Source: an uncultured Paracoccaceae bacterium (lineage in GTDB: Bacteria > Pseudomonadota > Alphaproteobacteria > Rhodobacterales > Rhodobacteraceae). Taken from it: a stretch of DNA of 64,000 nucleotides. Positions 8,912-18,549 of the stretch are shown piece by piece; within the stretch, counting starts at the first letter, position 1, and the number at the start of each line of letters is the position of its first letter. The stretch covers positions 62,001 through 126,000 of the forward strand of contig OY288166.1 in the NCBI GenBank assembly GCA_958439195.1, written 5' to 3'. Below the pieces are notes generated by a model. That model was given only the letters and a program-made list of their open reading frames with translations, did no database searches and was not told the origin of the DNA. The translations under genes were made by a program, and so were the position numbers.

Positions 8912-9784
8912 ATGCTGGACGATCTCGACGACATCCACCCGCTGTTCCACGGCGCGCCCTCAACGACCGAGTTCAAGAAGCTCCGCAAGCGCATCGTGCG
9001 CGAGGCGCGTGAGGCGATTGAAACCTACGGCATGGTCAACCGCAGTGACCGCTGGCTTGTCTGCCTGTCCGGCGGCAAGGACAGCTATACCCTGCTGGCC
9101 GTCCTCTACGAACTCAAATGGCGCGGCCTGCTGCCGGTCGACCTTCTCGCCTGCAACCTCGATCAGGGCCAGCCGGGCTTCCCCGCCACCGTCCTGCCCG
9201 AATTTCTGACGAAAATGGGTGTCCCCCACCGCATCGAATATCAGGACACCTATTCCATCGTGATGGACAAGGTGCCCCAGGGCCGCACCTATTGCGCCCT
9301 CTGCTCGCGCCTACGCCGCGGCAACCTCTACCGCATCGCGCGCGAAGAAGGCTGCTCTGCCGTCGTCCTTGGCCATCACCGCGATGATATCCTTGAGACG
9401 TTCTTCATGAACCTGTTCCACGGCGGCCGCCTCGCCGCCATGCCGCCCAAACTGCTGAACGAAGACGGCGACCTGATGCTCTACCGCCCCCTCTCCTTCG
9501 TGGCCGAAGCGGATTGCGAAAAATTCGCCCGCGCGATGAATTACCCCATCATCCCCTGCGATCTTTGCGGCTCGCAGGAAGGCTTGCAAAGGATGCAGGT
9601 CAAGAAACTGCTGGATGAATGGGAAACCCGCTCCCCCGGCCGCCGTCAGGTGATGTTCCGCGCCCTTATGAACGTCCGCCCCTCCCACCTCGCCGATCCC
9701 GCGCTGTTCGATTTCCTGAACCTCGCCCCCGGCGGCATCGCCCCCACCGATACCGACACCGGCCTTCCCCCGATCCTGCGATAA
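8912..9784 (+). CDS. ttcA: tRNA 2-thiocytidine(32) synthetase TtcA
   Basis: A 290-aa PP-loop ATPase that adenylates and thiolates cytidine 32 in certain tRNAs, using a [4Fe-4S] cluster. The PP-loop SGGKDS is at residues 53-58, the cluster cysteines are in YCALC (C128, C131), and a third conserved cysteine lies in IIPCDLCG. The ATG at 8912 opens MLDDLDDIHP, and the length fits the family. It stands between the rpmH-rnpA-yidD cluster and yidC with its own probable promoter. Confidence 0.95.
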   Translation: MLDDLDDIHPLFHGAPSTTEFKKLRKRIVREAREAIETYGMVNRSDRWLVCLSGGKDSYTLLAVLYELKWRGLLPVDLLACNLDQGQPGFPATVLPEFLTKMGVPHRIEYQDTYSIVMDKVPQGRTYCALCSRLRRGNLYRIAREEGCSAVVLGHHRDDILETFFMNLFHGGRLAAMPPKLLNEDGDLMLYRPLSFVAEADCEKFARAMNYPIIPCDLCGSQEGLQRMQVKKLLDEWETRSPGRRQVMFRALMNVRPSHLADPALFDFLNLAPGGIAPTDTDTGLPPILR

Positions 9785-9841
9785 ATGGCCCTGCACTGAT
9801 CAACTTTCCCGGCCCGCCCCTGCGCGCATTGGCGAAAGCCC

Positions 9842-9870
9842 TTGACCTTTGCCCCCCCCTTCTGTTGAAG
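9842..9870 (+). promoter_or_regulatory. Weak promoter candidate for yidC
   Basis: TTGACC (9842-9847) has a good -35 shape, but the -10 position at the 17-bp spacing reads TTGAAG, which is poor. yidC starts at 9913. Confidence 0.3.
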
Positions 9871-9912
9871 CACCCCTGACCCAATTCCACCAAATGGCGG
9901 CAGTCTCTCCCT

Positions 9913-11742
9913 ATGGAAGATCAGAACAAGAACCTCCTGCTCGCAACTGTGCTGAGCTTTATCGTGATCCTCGTCTGGTTCGTGTTCTTCCCCCCACCCG
10001 AGGCACCGGCGGTTGACCCGAACGCCCCCGCCGCCGTCACCCAGACCGAGGCACCGGCCACCGCCATCACCCCCGAAGGCACCGCCACCGCCACCGCCGA
10101 GGCGGCAGAACCCCTGCCCGAAGCACCGCGGCTGACCGTGGATACGCCGGAACTCGTCGGTTCCATCTCGCTCTTGGGTGGCCGCATCGACGACCTGTCG
10201 CTGAAAAGCTACAAGGAAACGCTGGAACCCGACTCTCCCATCGTCCGGCTGCTGTCGCCCGTGGGCGAGGCGCACCCCTATTACGCCGTTTTCGGCTGGG
10301 GTCCGGGCACCGGCCTTACCGCCGATGACGTGCCGGGTGCGAAAACCGAATGGCGCATCGCCGAAGGCGGCACCCTGTCGCCGGGCCAGCCTGTCACCCT
10401 GCAATGGCAAAACACCAAGGGCATGACCTTCACCCGCGAAATCGCGGTCGATGAAAACTTCATGTTCACGGTCACCGACACGGTACAGAACGCCGGCACC
10501 GCCGCCGTCTCGCTCTTCCCCTACGGCATCGTTGCCCGCCACGGCCAACCCACCGGCCTGCAAAACTTCTTCGTCCTGCACGAAGGCATGGTCAGCCGCA
10601 CCGATGGCACCCTGACCGAACTGGGCTATGACGACATCACCGAATTCCCCGTCGTCGCCCGCGAAGGCGCGCAGGCCGAAGTGGTGGATGCGGGTGCCGA
10701 TGGCTGGATCGGTTTCACCGACAAATACTGGATGACCACGCTGATCCCCGAACAGGGCACGCCCTTCACCGCCGTCACCAAATACGTCCCGGGCGCCGAC
10801 ATCTACCAGACCGAAACCCGCAAACCCGTGCAGGAACTGGCCGCAGGCGGAACCGTCACCTCGTCCACCCGCCTGTTCGCAGGTGCAAAGGAATGGGCCA
10901 CGATCCGCGCCTATGAACGCGACCAGAACATCCCCGGCTTCATCGATTCCATCGACTGGGGCTGGTTCTTCTTCCTGACCAAACCGATCTTTGCCGTCCT
11001 GCACTGGCTGAACGCCATGATCGGCAACATGGGCCTCGCCATCATCGGCCTGACCTTCTTCCTCAAATTCCTCGTCCTGCCGCTGGCCTATAAATCCTAT
11101 GTCAGCATGGCCAAGATGAAGGAACTGCAACCGGAACTTGAGGCGCTCAAGGAACGGGCCGGCGACGATAAGCAAAAGCTGCAAAAGGAAATGATGCAGC
11201 TTTACAAGGATAAGAAGGTCAACCCCGCCGCAGGCTGCCTGCCCATCCTGATCCAGATCCCGATCTTCTTCGCGCTCTACAAGGTGATCTTCGTCACCAT
11301 CGAACTGCGCCACGCGCCGTTCTTCGGCTGGCTCAAGGATCTGTCCGCACCCGACCCGTCCTCGATCTTCAACCTCTTCGGCCTTTTGCCCTGGGACGCG
11401 CCTGCCCACGGCACCATCCTCGCGCTGATCTTCATCGGTGTCCTGCCCATCCTTCTGGGCATCACCATGTGGCTGCAACAAAAGCTGAACCCCGCACCCA
11501 CCGATCCGATCCAGCAACAGGTCTTTGCCTGGATGCCGTGGATCTTCATGTTCATGCTCGGCGGTTTCGCCTCGGGTCTCGTGGTCTACTGGATCACCAA
11601 CAACATCATCACCTTCTCGCAGCAATACCTCATCATGCGCAGCCACGGGCACAAGCCCGACATCTTTGGCAATATCAAATCCGGCATGAAGAAAAAGGAA
11701 CCGGTCCCCGTGGCCGACAAATCCAAAAAGGCCAAGAAATGA
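9913..11742 (+). CDS. yidC: Membrane protein insertase YidC
   Basis: A 609-aa Sec-associated and Sec-independent inner-membrane insertase of the long Gram-negative type. An N-terminal anchor (LLLATVLSFIVILVWFVFF) is followed by a proline/alanine-rich linker, a large periplasmic domain to about residue 340, and the conserved core of five membrane segments with the cytoplasmic hairpin KMKELQPELEALKERAG. The basic tail ends KSKKAKK. The stop overlaps the MOSC protein start (ATGA). No good Shine-Dalgarno is seen before the ATG. Confidence 0.97.
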   Translation: MEDQNKNLLLATVLSFIVILVWFVFFPPPEAPAVDPNAPAAVTQTEAPATAITPEGTATATAEAAEPLPEAPRLTVDTPELVGSISLLGGRIDDLSLKSYKETLEPDSPIVRLLSPVGEAHPYYAVFGWGPGTGLTADDVPGAKTEWRIAEGGTLSPGQPVTLQWQNTKGMTFTREIAVDENFMFTVTDTVQNAGTAAVSLFPYGIVARHGQPTGLQNFFVLHEGMVSRTDGTLTELGYDDITEFPVVAREGAQAEVVDAGADGWIGFTDKYWMTTLIPEQGTPFTAVTKYVPGADIYQTETRKPVQELAAGGTVTSSTRLFAGAKEWATIRAYERDQNIPGFIDSIDWGWFFFLTKPIFAVLHWLNAMIGNMGLAIIGLTFFLKFLVLPLAYKSYVSMAKMKELQPELEALKERAGDDKQKLQKEMMQLYKDKKVNPAAGCLPILIQIPIFFALYKVIFVTIELRHAPFFGWLKDLSAPDPSSIFNLFGLLPWDAPAHGTILALIFIGVLPILLGITMWLQQKLNPAPTDPIQQQVFAWMPWIFMFMLGGFASGLVVYWITNNIITFSQQYLIMRSHGHKPDIFGNIKSGMKKKEPVPVADKSKKAKK

Positions 11743-12503
11743 CGGCTGGGCACCTCGCCCATATCTGCCGCCACCCGATCAAGGGCCACGGACGCGAAAT
11801 GCTCGCGTCCGTTGCTCTTTCGGCCGGTGCCTGCCTGCCCTGGGACAGGCACTGGGCCGTCGCCCATGATGCGGCAAAGTTGACCGATGGCTGGAACCCC
11901 TGCATGAACTTTGCCCGCGGGGCCAAGGCCTATGCCCTGAACGCCATAGAATCCGATCTGGACGAATCAACCGCCACCGTCACCCTGCGCCACCCCGACC
12001 GGGGCGAAATCACCTTCCGCCCCGACGATGCCACCGATCTGCCGCGCTTTCTGGATTGGGTCCGCCCGCTCAACCCCGAAAATCGCGCCCAACCTGTCCG
12101 CATCGTCACCGCCGACCCCAATAATTCTGGCCGTGGCATGACCGACAGCGATTTCCCCTCCATCTCCATCCTCAACATGGCCAGCCTCAAAGACCTCTCC
12201 ACCCGCATGGGCCAGGATCTGTCGATCCATCGCTGGCGCGGCAATCTCTGGCTGGATGGCGCCGCACCTTGGGCCGAATGGGATTGGGTCGGCAAGGATA
12301 TCCGTATCGGCTCCGCCGTGCTGACCATCCGCGAACGCATCACCCGCTGCATGGCCACCACCTGCGAACCCGCCACCGGGAAAAGCAACGCCGATACGCT
12401 CGGCGCGCTTGAACGCAACTTCGGCCATCAGGATTTCGGCCTCTACGCCGTCGTCACAGAACCCGGCACCATCACCACTGGCGACGGGTGGTCCATCCAA
12501 TGA
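11739..12503 (+). CDS. MOSC domain-containing protein
   Basis: A 254-aa protein with an N-terminal beta-barrel part (ICRHPIKGHGREM) and a MOSC sulfur-carrier domain carrying the conserved cysteine in the segment ERITRCMATTCEPATG. MOSC proteins relate to molybdenum-cofactor sulfurases and mARC-type reductases; the substrate here cannot be deduced. It is translationally coupled on both sides: its ATG overlaps the yidC stop, and its stop overlaps the yihA start by 4 nt. Confidence 0.9.
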   Translation: MTAGHLAHICRHPIKGHGREMLASVALSAGACLPWDRHWAVAHDAAKLTDGWNPCMNFARGAKAYALNAIESDLDESTATVTLRHPDRGEITFRPDDATDLPRFLDWVRPLNPENRAQPVRIVTADPNNSGRGMTDSDFPSISILNMASLKDLSTRMGQDLSIHRWRGNLWLDGAAPWAEWDWVGKDIRIGSAVLTIRERITRCMATTCEPATGKSNADTLGALERNFGHQDFGLYAVVTEPGTITTGDGWSIQ

Positions 12504-13153
12504 CCGGCCTGCAATTCACCCTCGCCCCCGACCCCACGGATGAGGCGCGCGAAAAAGGCCGCCTCCTGTTCGCCGGCCCCGTAACCTTCGTCAAAGGCGT
12601 GGTCGCTATGTCCGGCCTGCCCCCGGCGGATCGGCTTGAGGTTTGCTTCGCTGGCCGCTCCAATGTCGGCAAATCCAGCCTGATCAACGCGCTGACGGGC
12701 CGCAAAACCCTCGCGCGGGCATCAAACACACCGGGCCGCACGCAGGAAATCAACTACTTCGCCCTGGGCGAAGACCGCTACATGACCGACCTTCCCGGCT
12801 ACGGCTACGCCGAGGCCCCTGTCGCCGTCGTCCGCAAATGGCAGGAACTGCTCAAGGCCTATCTTGCTGGCCGCCAGACCCTGCGCCGCGCCTTTGTGCT
12901 GATCGACACCCGCCACGGGGTAAAGGCGGTGGATGAAGAAATTCTGACCCTCCTCGACCGCTCTGCCGTCACCTTCCAATGCGTGCTGACCAAGGCCGAC
13001 AAGGTGAATGCGGAAACCCGCGAAGCAACCATCGCACAGGTCAAGGCAGCCCTGACCAAACACCCCGCCGCCTACCCGGAATTGGTGGTGACCTCGTCCG
13101 AAAAAGGCGACGGGATCGAAACCCTCCGCGCCATCATCGCCACGCTGGAATAA
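12500..13153 (+). CDS. yihA: Ribosome biogenesis GTP-binding protein YihA/YsxC
   Basis: A 217-aa essential-type small GTPase (EngB/YihA/YsxC) acting late in 50S assembly. The G1 motif is GRSNVGKSSL, G2 the TPGRTQ segment, G3 DLPGYGYAE, G4 TKAD, and G5 lies near TSSEKGDG. The start at 12500 is fixed by the ATGA overlap with the MOSC gene. It is the last gene of the yidC operon; downstream is a GC-rich double hairpin, then a repeat element. Confidence 0.96.
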   Translation: MTGLQFTLAPDPTDEAREKGRLLFAGPVTFVKGVVAMSGLPPADRLEVCFAGRSNVGKSSLINALTGRKTLARASNTPGRTQEINYFALGEDRYMTDLPGYGYAEAPVAVVRKWQELLKAYLAGRQTLRRAFVLIDTRHGVKAVDEEILTLLDRSAVTFQCVLTKADKVNAETREATIAQVKAALTKHPAAYPELVVTSSEKGDGIETLRAIIATLE

Positions 13154-13165
13154 CGCCCCGCTTCT

Positions 13166-13210
13166 CCTTCCCCCTGCAAGGGGAAGGGTCGGGGAGGGGG
13201 TCACCTCCCC
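13166..13210. repeat. GC-rich double hairpin after yihA
   Basis: An 8-bp stem (13166-13173 with 13180-13187) is followed by a second G/C stem (GGGGAGG with CCTCCCC ending at 13210). This CCTTCCCC...GGGGAAGG...GGGGAGG pattern resembles a dispersed intergenic element common in proteobacterial genomes (recollection, not searched). It may also end yihA transcription, although there is no U-tract. Confidence 0.5.
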
Positions 13211-13300
13211 ACAAGCGCACCCTTAACCAAAATCGCGCGCCCGACTCTGCCAGAATTTGTATGCACACCCATCTGCACGGGCATCTGCACCGGGCGCTGC
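13203..13300 (-). repeat. Intergenic repeat element, copy 1
   Basis: About 98 bp directly 3' of the SDR gene. It matches 23531-23630 without gaps over its first 68 bases, including 27 identical bases (13244-13270 versus 23573-23599), then GTGCAGA-type short repeats on the minus strand. It begins just after the SDR stop codon when read on the minus strand. See copy 2. Confidence 0.75.
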
Positions 13301-13304
13301 CCTC

Positions 13305-14036
13305 TCACACATGCTGCCCGCCATTCACCTGTATCTCCGCGCCGGAAATATAGGACGACTGATCCGAACACAGAAACCAGATCGCATCCGCCACTTCCCG
13401 TGGCTGGCCCAGCCGCCGCATCGGCAGCCCCTCCACAATCTTGTCCGTCCCCGGCGACAGGATCGCCGTCTCGATCTCACCGGGGGCGATGGCGTTGACC
13501 CGCACCCCCAAAGGCCCGAAATCATGGGCCATTTCCCGCGTCAACGCCGACAGCGCCGCTTTGGATGTGGCATAGGCCGCCCCCGCAAAGGGATGCACCC
13601 GGCTTCCCGCAATGGATGTCACATTCACCACCGAACCCCGCGCCGCCGACAATTCCTCCTGCAACCCACGCGCCAACACGATCGACGCGAAAAAGTTGAT
13701 GTGAAACACCTGCCCCCAGGTGCGCAGATCGGTTTCCAAGGTGTTAAGGCGTCCGCCCCCCTCGCCCTTCGGACTGATCCCCGCATTGTTCACCAAAGCA
13801 TGTAACCGCCCGTTTATCTTGGCTTTTATCACCTCAATCGCGGCAATGGTCTTGTCGGGGCTGGCCAGATCAATCTGGATATGGTTCTCCTCCCCCCCCG
13901 GCCAGGGGCAGCGTTCATCAAAGGCGTGGCGCGAACAGGTCAACACCCGCCAGCCTTCCGCAGAAAACCGCTTCACCGTCGCATGGCCGATCCCCCGCGA
14001 AGCCCCTGTTAACACAAGCGTTTTCTGCTCTTCCAT
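13305..14036 (-). CDS. SDR family NAD(P)-dependent oxidoreductase
   Basis: A 243-aa classical short-chain dehydrogenase/reductase. The cofactor motif TGASRGIG is at residues 10-17, NNAG follows in the middle, and the catalytic Ser-Tyr-Lys set is in TSIAGS and YATSK. The C-terminus ends SGAEIQVNGGQHV, typical of FabG-like members. It is divergent from argB across 117 nt. The substrate cannot be read from sequence. Confidence 0.92.
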   Translation of the reverse strand: MEEQKTLVLTGASRGIGHATVKRFSAEGWRVLTCSRHAFDERCPWPGGEENHIQIDLASPDKTIAAIEVIKAKINGRLHALVNNAGISPKGEGGGRLNTLETDLRTWGQVFHINFFASIVLARGLQEELSAARGSVVNVTSIAGSRVHPFAGAAYATSKAALSALTREMAHDFGPLGVRVNAIAPGEIETAILSPGTDKIVEGLPMRRLGQPREVADAIWFLCSDQSSYISGAEIQVNGGQHV

Positions 14037-14099
14037 CCGACTCACCACATGATTTCTGCGGCCATTCTCGCCGCTTTGCGCAGCGAAAGCCATTGCCGC

Positions 14100-14128
14100 T
14101 TGGCAGGGGTCGCACAAGGCATTACCAA
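14100..14128 (+). promoter_or_regulatory. Possible promoter of argB
   Basis: TTGGCA (14100-14105) and TACCAA (14123-14128) are 17 bp apart, 26 nt before the argB ATG. The -10 box is weak. Confidence 0.35.
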
Positions 14129-14153
14129 GAAACGAACCCCGCCAGAGGCCCCC

Positions 14154-15053
14154 ATGAAACTGCAAACGAGCACCATGTCCGACGCCGCCAACACCGCCAA
14201 GATGCTGTCCGAAGCCCTGCCCTACCTGCAACGCTATGCCGATGCCGTGGTGGTGGTGAAATTCGGTGGCAACGCCATGGGCGACGATGCCGCTATGGCC
14301 GAATTCGCCCGCGACATCGTGCTGATGCGACAGGTCGGCGTGAACCCCGTCGTGGTGCATGGCGGCGGCCCGATGATCAACGAAATGCTTGAAAAACTTG
14401 GGATAAAATCCAACTTCGTGCGCGGCAAGCGGGTCACCGACAAGGCCACCGTGCAGGTCGTGGAAATGATCCTGTCGGGTCTTGTGAACAAACGCATCGT
14501 GCAGGCCATCATGGATGCCGGCGGCCGTGCCGTGGGCATTTCCGGCAAGGATGACGATCTCATGGTATGCGAAGCGGATGATCCCGAACTCGGCTTCGTG
14601 GGTCGTCCGGTTGAAATGAACGTGCAGGTGCTGCGCGATCTCTACAACGCAGGCATCATCCCGGTCGTGGCCCCCGTCGCCACCGGAATGGCCGATAATG
14701 AAACCTTCAACGTCAACGGCGACACCGCCGCCGGGGCCATCGCGGGCGCGCTCAAGGCCGACCGCCTGCTCCTGCTTACCGATGTTGCCGGGGTCAAGAA
14801 CGCCGATGGCCAGATCATGACCCAGATCACCCCCGAAGAGGTGCGCCAGATGATCATCGACGGCACCATCGCCGGCGGCATGATCCCCAAGACCGAAACC
14901 GCCCTCGCCGCCCTGGCCGAAGGTGTGCGCGCCGTGACCATCCTTGATGGCCGCGTCCCCAATGCCTGCCTGATGGAACTGTTCACCGACCACGGCGCCG
15001 GGTCGCAAATCCGATCCACCGAACCGCGCGTGAAGCCGCGGGTAAAGCGGTGA
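14154..15053 (+). CDS. argB: Acetylglutamate kinase
   Basis: A 299-aa N-acetyl-L-glutamate kinase, the second step of arginine biosynthesis. Family hallmarks are VVVKFGGNAMG (ATP site), VVVHGGGPMI (substrate site) and the C-terminal NVNGDTAAGAIAGAL and LTDVAGVK segments. The ATG at 14154 has AGAGG upstream; an ATG at 14175 (MSDAANT) is a possible alternative. The stop overlaps the ferredoxin GTG start. Confidence 0.97.
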   Translation: MKLQTSTMSDAANTAKMLSEALPYLQRYADAVVVVKFGGNAMGDDAAMAEFARDIVLMRQVGVNPVVVHGGGPMINEMLEKLGIKSNFVRGKRVTDKATVQVVEMILSGLVNKRIVQAIMDAGGRAVGISGKDDDLMVCEADDPELGFVGRPVEMNVQVLRDLYNAGIIPVVAPVATGMADNETFNVNGDTAAGAIAGALKADRLLLLTDVAGVKNADGQIMTQITPEEVRQMIIDGTIAGGMIPKTETALAALAEGVRAVTILDGRVPNACLMELFTDHGAGSQIRSTEPRVKPRVKR

Positions 15054-15712
15054 CATTGGCGGATTTTCAACATACCCTCGCCACCCATCACCTTGCAATC
15101 CTTGGCGGTTTTCACCCCGATGACGCCGACGCAACCCCGCCCGGCACCCGCACCCTTTTCCTTCTCGGCCCGGCGGAGCCCGGCTTCTGGCCCCACCTTA
15201 CCGCCCAACCCGAATGGCTGGATGGCCAGCCTGATCCCGTTGATCGCTGGTCGCGCCGCACCATCGGCCGCATCGCCTGCGATCTGGGGGCCAAGGCGCT
15301 GTTCCCCTTTGGCGGCCCGCCTTACAACCCGTTCTACAAATGGGCGCTGCGCACTGGCCGAACCTGGGACAGCCCCGTCCGCCTGCTGGTCCACGCGGAT
15401 CAAGGCCTGATGGTCAGCTTTCGGGGCGCGATCGCCCTGAAAGACCACCTCGACCTGCCCCCGCCACCGCCCAAACCCTGCGATAGCTGCGCCCAGCCCT
15501 GCCTCACCGCCTGCCCACCCCGCGCCCTTACCACCGCAGGCTATGACGTCCCCGCCTGCCACGCCTTCCTCGACACTGCCCCCGGCGCCAATTGCCTGGA
15601 AACCGGCTGTGCTGTCCGCCGCGCTTGCCCGCTGTCACAGGGCTATGCAAGACTTGCCGAACAGTCGGCCTATCACATGCGCCGATTCCACGGGGGGCAA
15701 ACCAAAGAATGA
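15050..15712 (+). CDS. QueG-like ferredoxin-domain protein
   Basis: A 220-aa protein whose C-terminal third has the eight-cysteine pattern of an epoxyqueuosine-reductase type double [4Fe-4S] domain: CDSCAQPCLTACP and later CxxxxCxxxxxCP. The N-terminal about 135 residues contain no cobalamin-binding domain that I recognise, so it is not a complete QueG. The GTG start overlaps the argB TGA. A role as an electron carrier or a reduced QueG paralogue is inference. Confidence 0.8.
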   Translation: MTLADFQHTLATHHLAILGGFHPDDADATPPGTRTLFLLGPAEPGFWPHLTAQPEWLDGQPDPVDRWSRRTIGRIACDLGAKALFPFGGPPYNPFYKWALRTGRTWDSPVRLLVHADQGLMVSFRGAIALKDHLDLPPPPPKPCDSCAQPCLTACPPRALTTAGYDVPACHAFLDTAPGANCLETGCAVRRACPLSQGYARLAEQSAYHMRRFHGGQTKE

Positions 15713-16215
15713 AACGGCTGATCCTGACACGCCACGCGAAATCCAGCTGGGATGATCCGCTCACCCCGGATCACGACCGCCCATTGAACGAACGCGGCAA
15801 GGCCGCCGCCGCCGATCTGGGCCAATGGCTCGCCTCGCGCGGCTATGTCCCGGATGAGGTGCTATGCTCCGACGCGCTGCGCACCCGCAAAACATGGAGC
15901 GGGATCGCCCCTGCCCTGCCCGGCAGCCCGGTGCTGGAACTCAAACCCGCGCTTTATCATGCAGGCCCCGATGTGATGCTGGCCGTCCTGCGCCATGCCA
16001 AGGGCGACACGGTGATGATGATCGGCCACAACCCCGGCATCGCCGAATTCGCCGCCCGTCTGGTCGCCCACGCGCCCCAGAACAGCGAATTCCACCGCTA
16101 CCCCACCGGGGCCACGCTGGTGGCCGATTTCAACGTCACCAACTGGGCCGATGTCACCTTCGGCACTGGCGTGGTGGATGATTTCATCATCCCCAGCGAA
16201 ATCGTCACCGGTTAA
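15709..16215 (+). CDS. SixA-like phosphohistidine phosphatase
   Basis: A 168-aa histidine phosphatase superfamily protein with the SixA-type motif LTRHAKSSW at the N-terminus and the second catalytic histidine in MMIGHNPGIAE. Members remove phosphate from phosphohistidine or small phosphoesters; the target here is unknown. ATGA overlap with the ferredoxin gene places it as the last gene of argB-ferredoxin-sixA. Confidence 0.9.
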   Translation: MKRLILTRHAKSSWDDPLTPDHDRPLNERGKAAAADLGQWLASRGYVPDEVLCSDALRTRKTWSGIAPALPGSPVLELKPALYHAGPDVMLAVLRHAKGDTVMMIGHNPGIAEFAARLVAHAPQNSEFHRYPTGATLVADFNVTNWADVTFGTGVVDDFIIPSEIVTG

Positions 16216-16268
16216 CCAAAGCAGGCGCGAACCGCCGTTCCCGCCAACACTGACATCGTCAGCAGAAC

Positions 16269-16299
16269 AAAAAAGGGGGTGCCAAACGGCACCCCCTTT
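16269..16299 (-). terminator. Intrinsic terminator of the bzt operon
   Basis: A perfect 12-bp stem (16272-16283 with 16288-16299, loop AAAC) is followed on the minus strand by six U residues (16274-16269). It lies just past the bztD stop codon and may also slow plus-strand transcription from the SixA gene. Confidence 0.9.
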
Positions 16300-16316
16300 C
16301 GCCATGTCCAAAGGGG

Positions 16317-17096
<780 letters not shown>

Positions 17097-17105
17097 GGCT
17101 AATCC

Positions 17106-18548
17106 TTAACGGTGATCGGTCTTTAGCTTGCGCTCGAGATGCATCGAATAGCGCGACATGCCAAAGCAGATGACAAAGAAGATGGCGCCGACAAAAATGT
17201 AAGGCTCCCAGTAGATGCCCTTCCAGTTGATGTCGGCCCGGACGATTTGGGTAACGCCCTTCAACGGGTCCATCAGGCCCACGAACGCCACCAGCGTGGT
17301 ATCCTTGAACAGCCCGATAAAGGTGGACACAATCGACGGGATCGAAATCTTCAACGCTTGCGGCAGGATGATCAACCGCTGCGCCCGCCAGTAATCCAGG
17401 CCCAGCGCATCCGCCGCCTCATACTGCCCGCTCGGCAACGCGGCCAGTCCGCCCCTGATCACCTCGGCCAGATAGGCCGCGGCAAACAGTGTCACCAGGA
17501 TGATCACCCGCAGGATAATGTCGAAATTCGTTCCCGGCGGCAGGAAATACTGCAACAGCAGCGATGCCGTGAACAACAGCGTGATCAGCGGCACGCCCCG
17601 GATAAATTCGATGAACCCAACACACAGCGTTTTCACGATCAACATGTCCGACTGCCGCCCAAGCGCCAACAGAATGCCGATGGGCAGCGAAAATCCGATC
17701 GCCGTCACCCCGATGGTGATGGCCAGAAGGAACCCCCCGAACTGATCCGACGCGACAGCCTCAATCCCCCAGGGCAGCGCCGCAAACAGCGCCTCGGTCA
17801 GCGGCTTGTCCAGAATGAACCACCAGGCCAGCGCCAGCACAACACCCACCCCGGCGGCGGTCATCGGGCTTGTCCGCCCCACCAGCGCCAGATAGGCCAC
17901 GCCCAGCACGACAAAACCCAGCATCGCCACCACGGGCAGCCAGATCGACCCACCCCACAGCAGCCAGAAACACAGCGCCGGATACAACGCCGTGAACCAC
18001 AGCAGCTTGCCCGATCCCGCCTGCGCCACGGCAATCATGCCCAGCACCACTGCCATCGACAGCACGAACACCACCAGCGGCGCCCCGGCCATCCACAGCG
18101 TCACCAGAAGGAATGCCGCCACAACCGCCAGGATCATCGTCAGATTGCGCTTTTGCCCGCCAAACAGCACAGGCGCCAGCGCCGCCACCAACAGCCCAAA
18201 GGCAAGAACGGGCCGCCAATACAGTTCGGATGGATAGAACCCAAAGATGAACTGATGCCAACGCTCGCGGATCATGGCCCAGCAGGCGCCGGTCGCGCCT
18301 TCACCCGCCTGTGCTGCCACAATCTCGCGGCACTCGCTCAGCGAACCGGCATTCCACACGGAATTCAGCCACCACGGCAGGGCCGCCACGATGATCGAAT
18401 AGATCACATAGATGCCAACCAGCGTCAGTATCGTGTTGAACACACCAGAAAACAGGTTCTCGCGCAGCCACTTTACGGCCCCCGCTTCGCGCACCGGCGG
18501 GGCTGATGGGGCCAACATCTCATTGCGGACAAAGTTGATGGGTGCCAT
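17106..18548 (-). CDS. bztC: Amino-acid ABC transporter permease (second)
   Basis: A 480-aa inner-membrane permease with multiple transmembrane segments and the EAA loop ...QYEAADALGLDYWRAQR before ILPQALKISIPSIVS. It is longer than ordinary His/Glu permeases because of an extra N-terminal membrane region (about residues 30-240), as in BztC/AapM. It lies 1 nt after bztB and 9 nt before bztD. Confidence 0.9.
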   Translation of the reverse strand: MAPINFVRNEMLAPSAPPVREAGAVKWLRENLFSGVFNTILTLVGIYVIYSIIVAALPWWLNSVWNAGSLSECREIVAAQAGEGATGACWAMIRERWHQFIFGFYPSELYWRPVLAFGLLVAALAPVLFGGQKRNLTMILAVVAAFLLVTLWMAGAPLVVFVLSMAVVLGMIAVAQAGSGKLLWFTALYPALCFWLLWGGSIWLPVVAMLGFVVLGVAYLALVGRTSPMTAAGVGVVLALAWWFILDKPLTEALFAALPWGIEAVASDQFGGFLLAITIGVTAIGFSLPIGILLALGRQSDMLIVKTLCVGFIEFIRGVPLITLLFTASLLLQYFLPPGTNFDIILRVIILVTLFAAAYLAEVIRGGLAALPSGQYEAADALGLDYWRAQRLIILPQALKISIPSIVSTFIGLFKDTTLVAFVGLMDPLKGVTQIVRADINWKGIYWEPYIFVGAIFFVICFGMSRYSMHLERKLKTDHR

Positions 18549-18549
18549 G

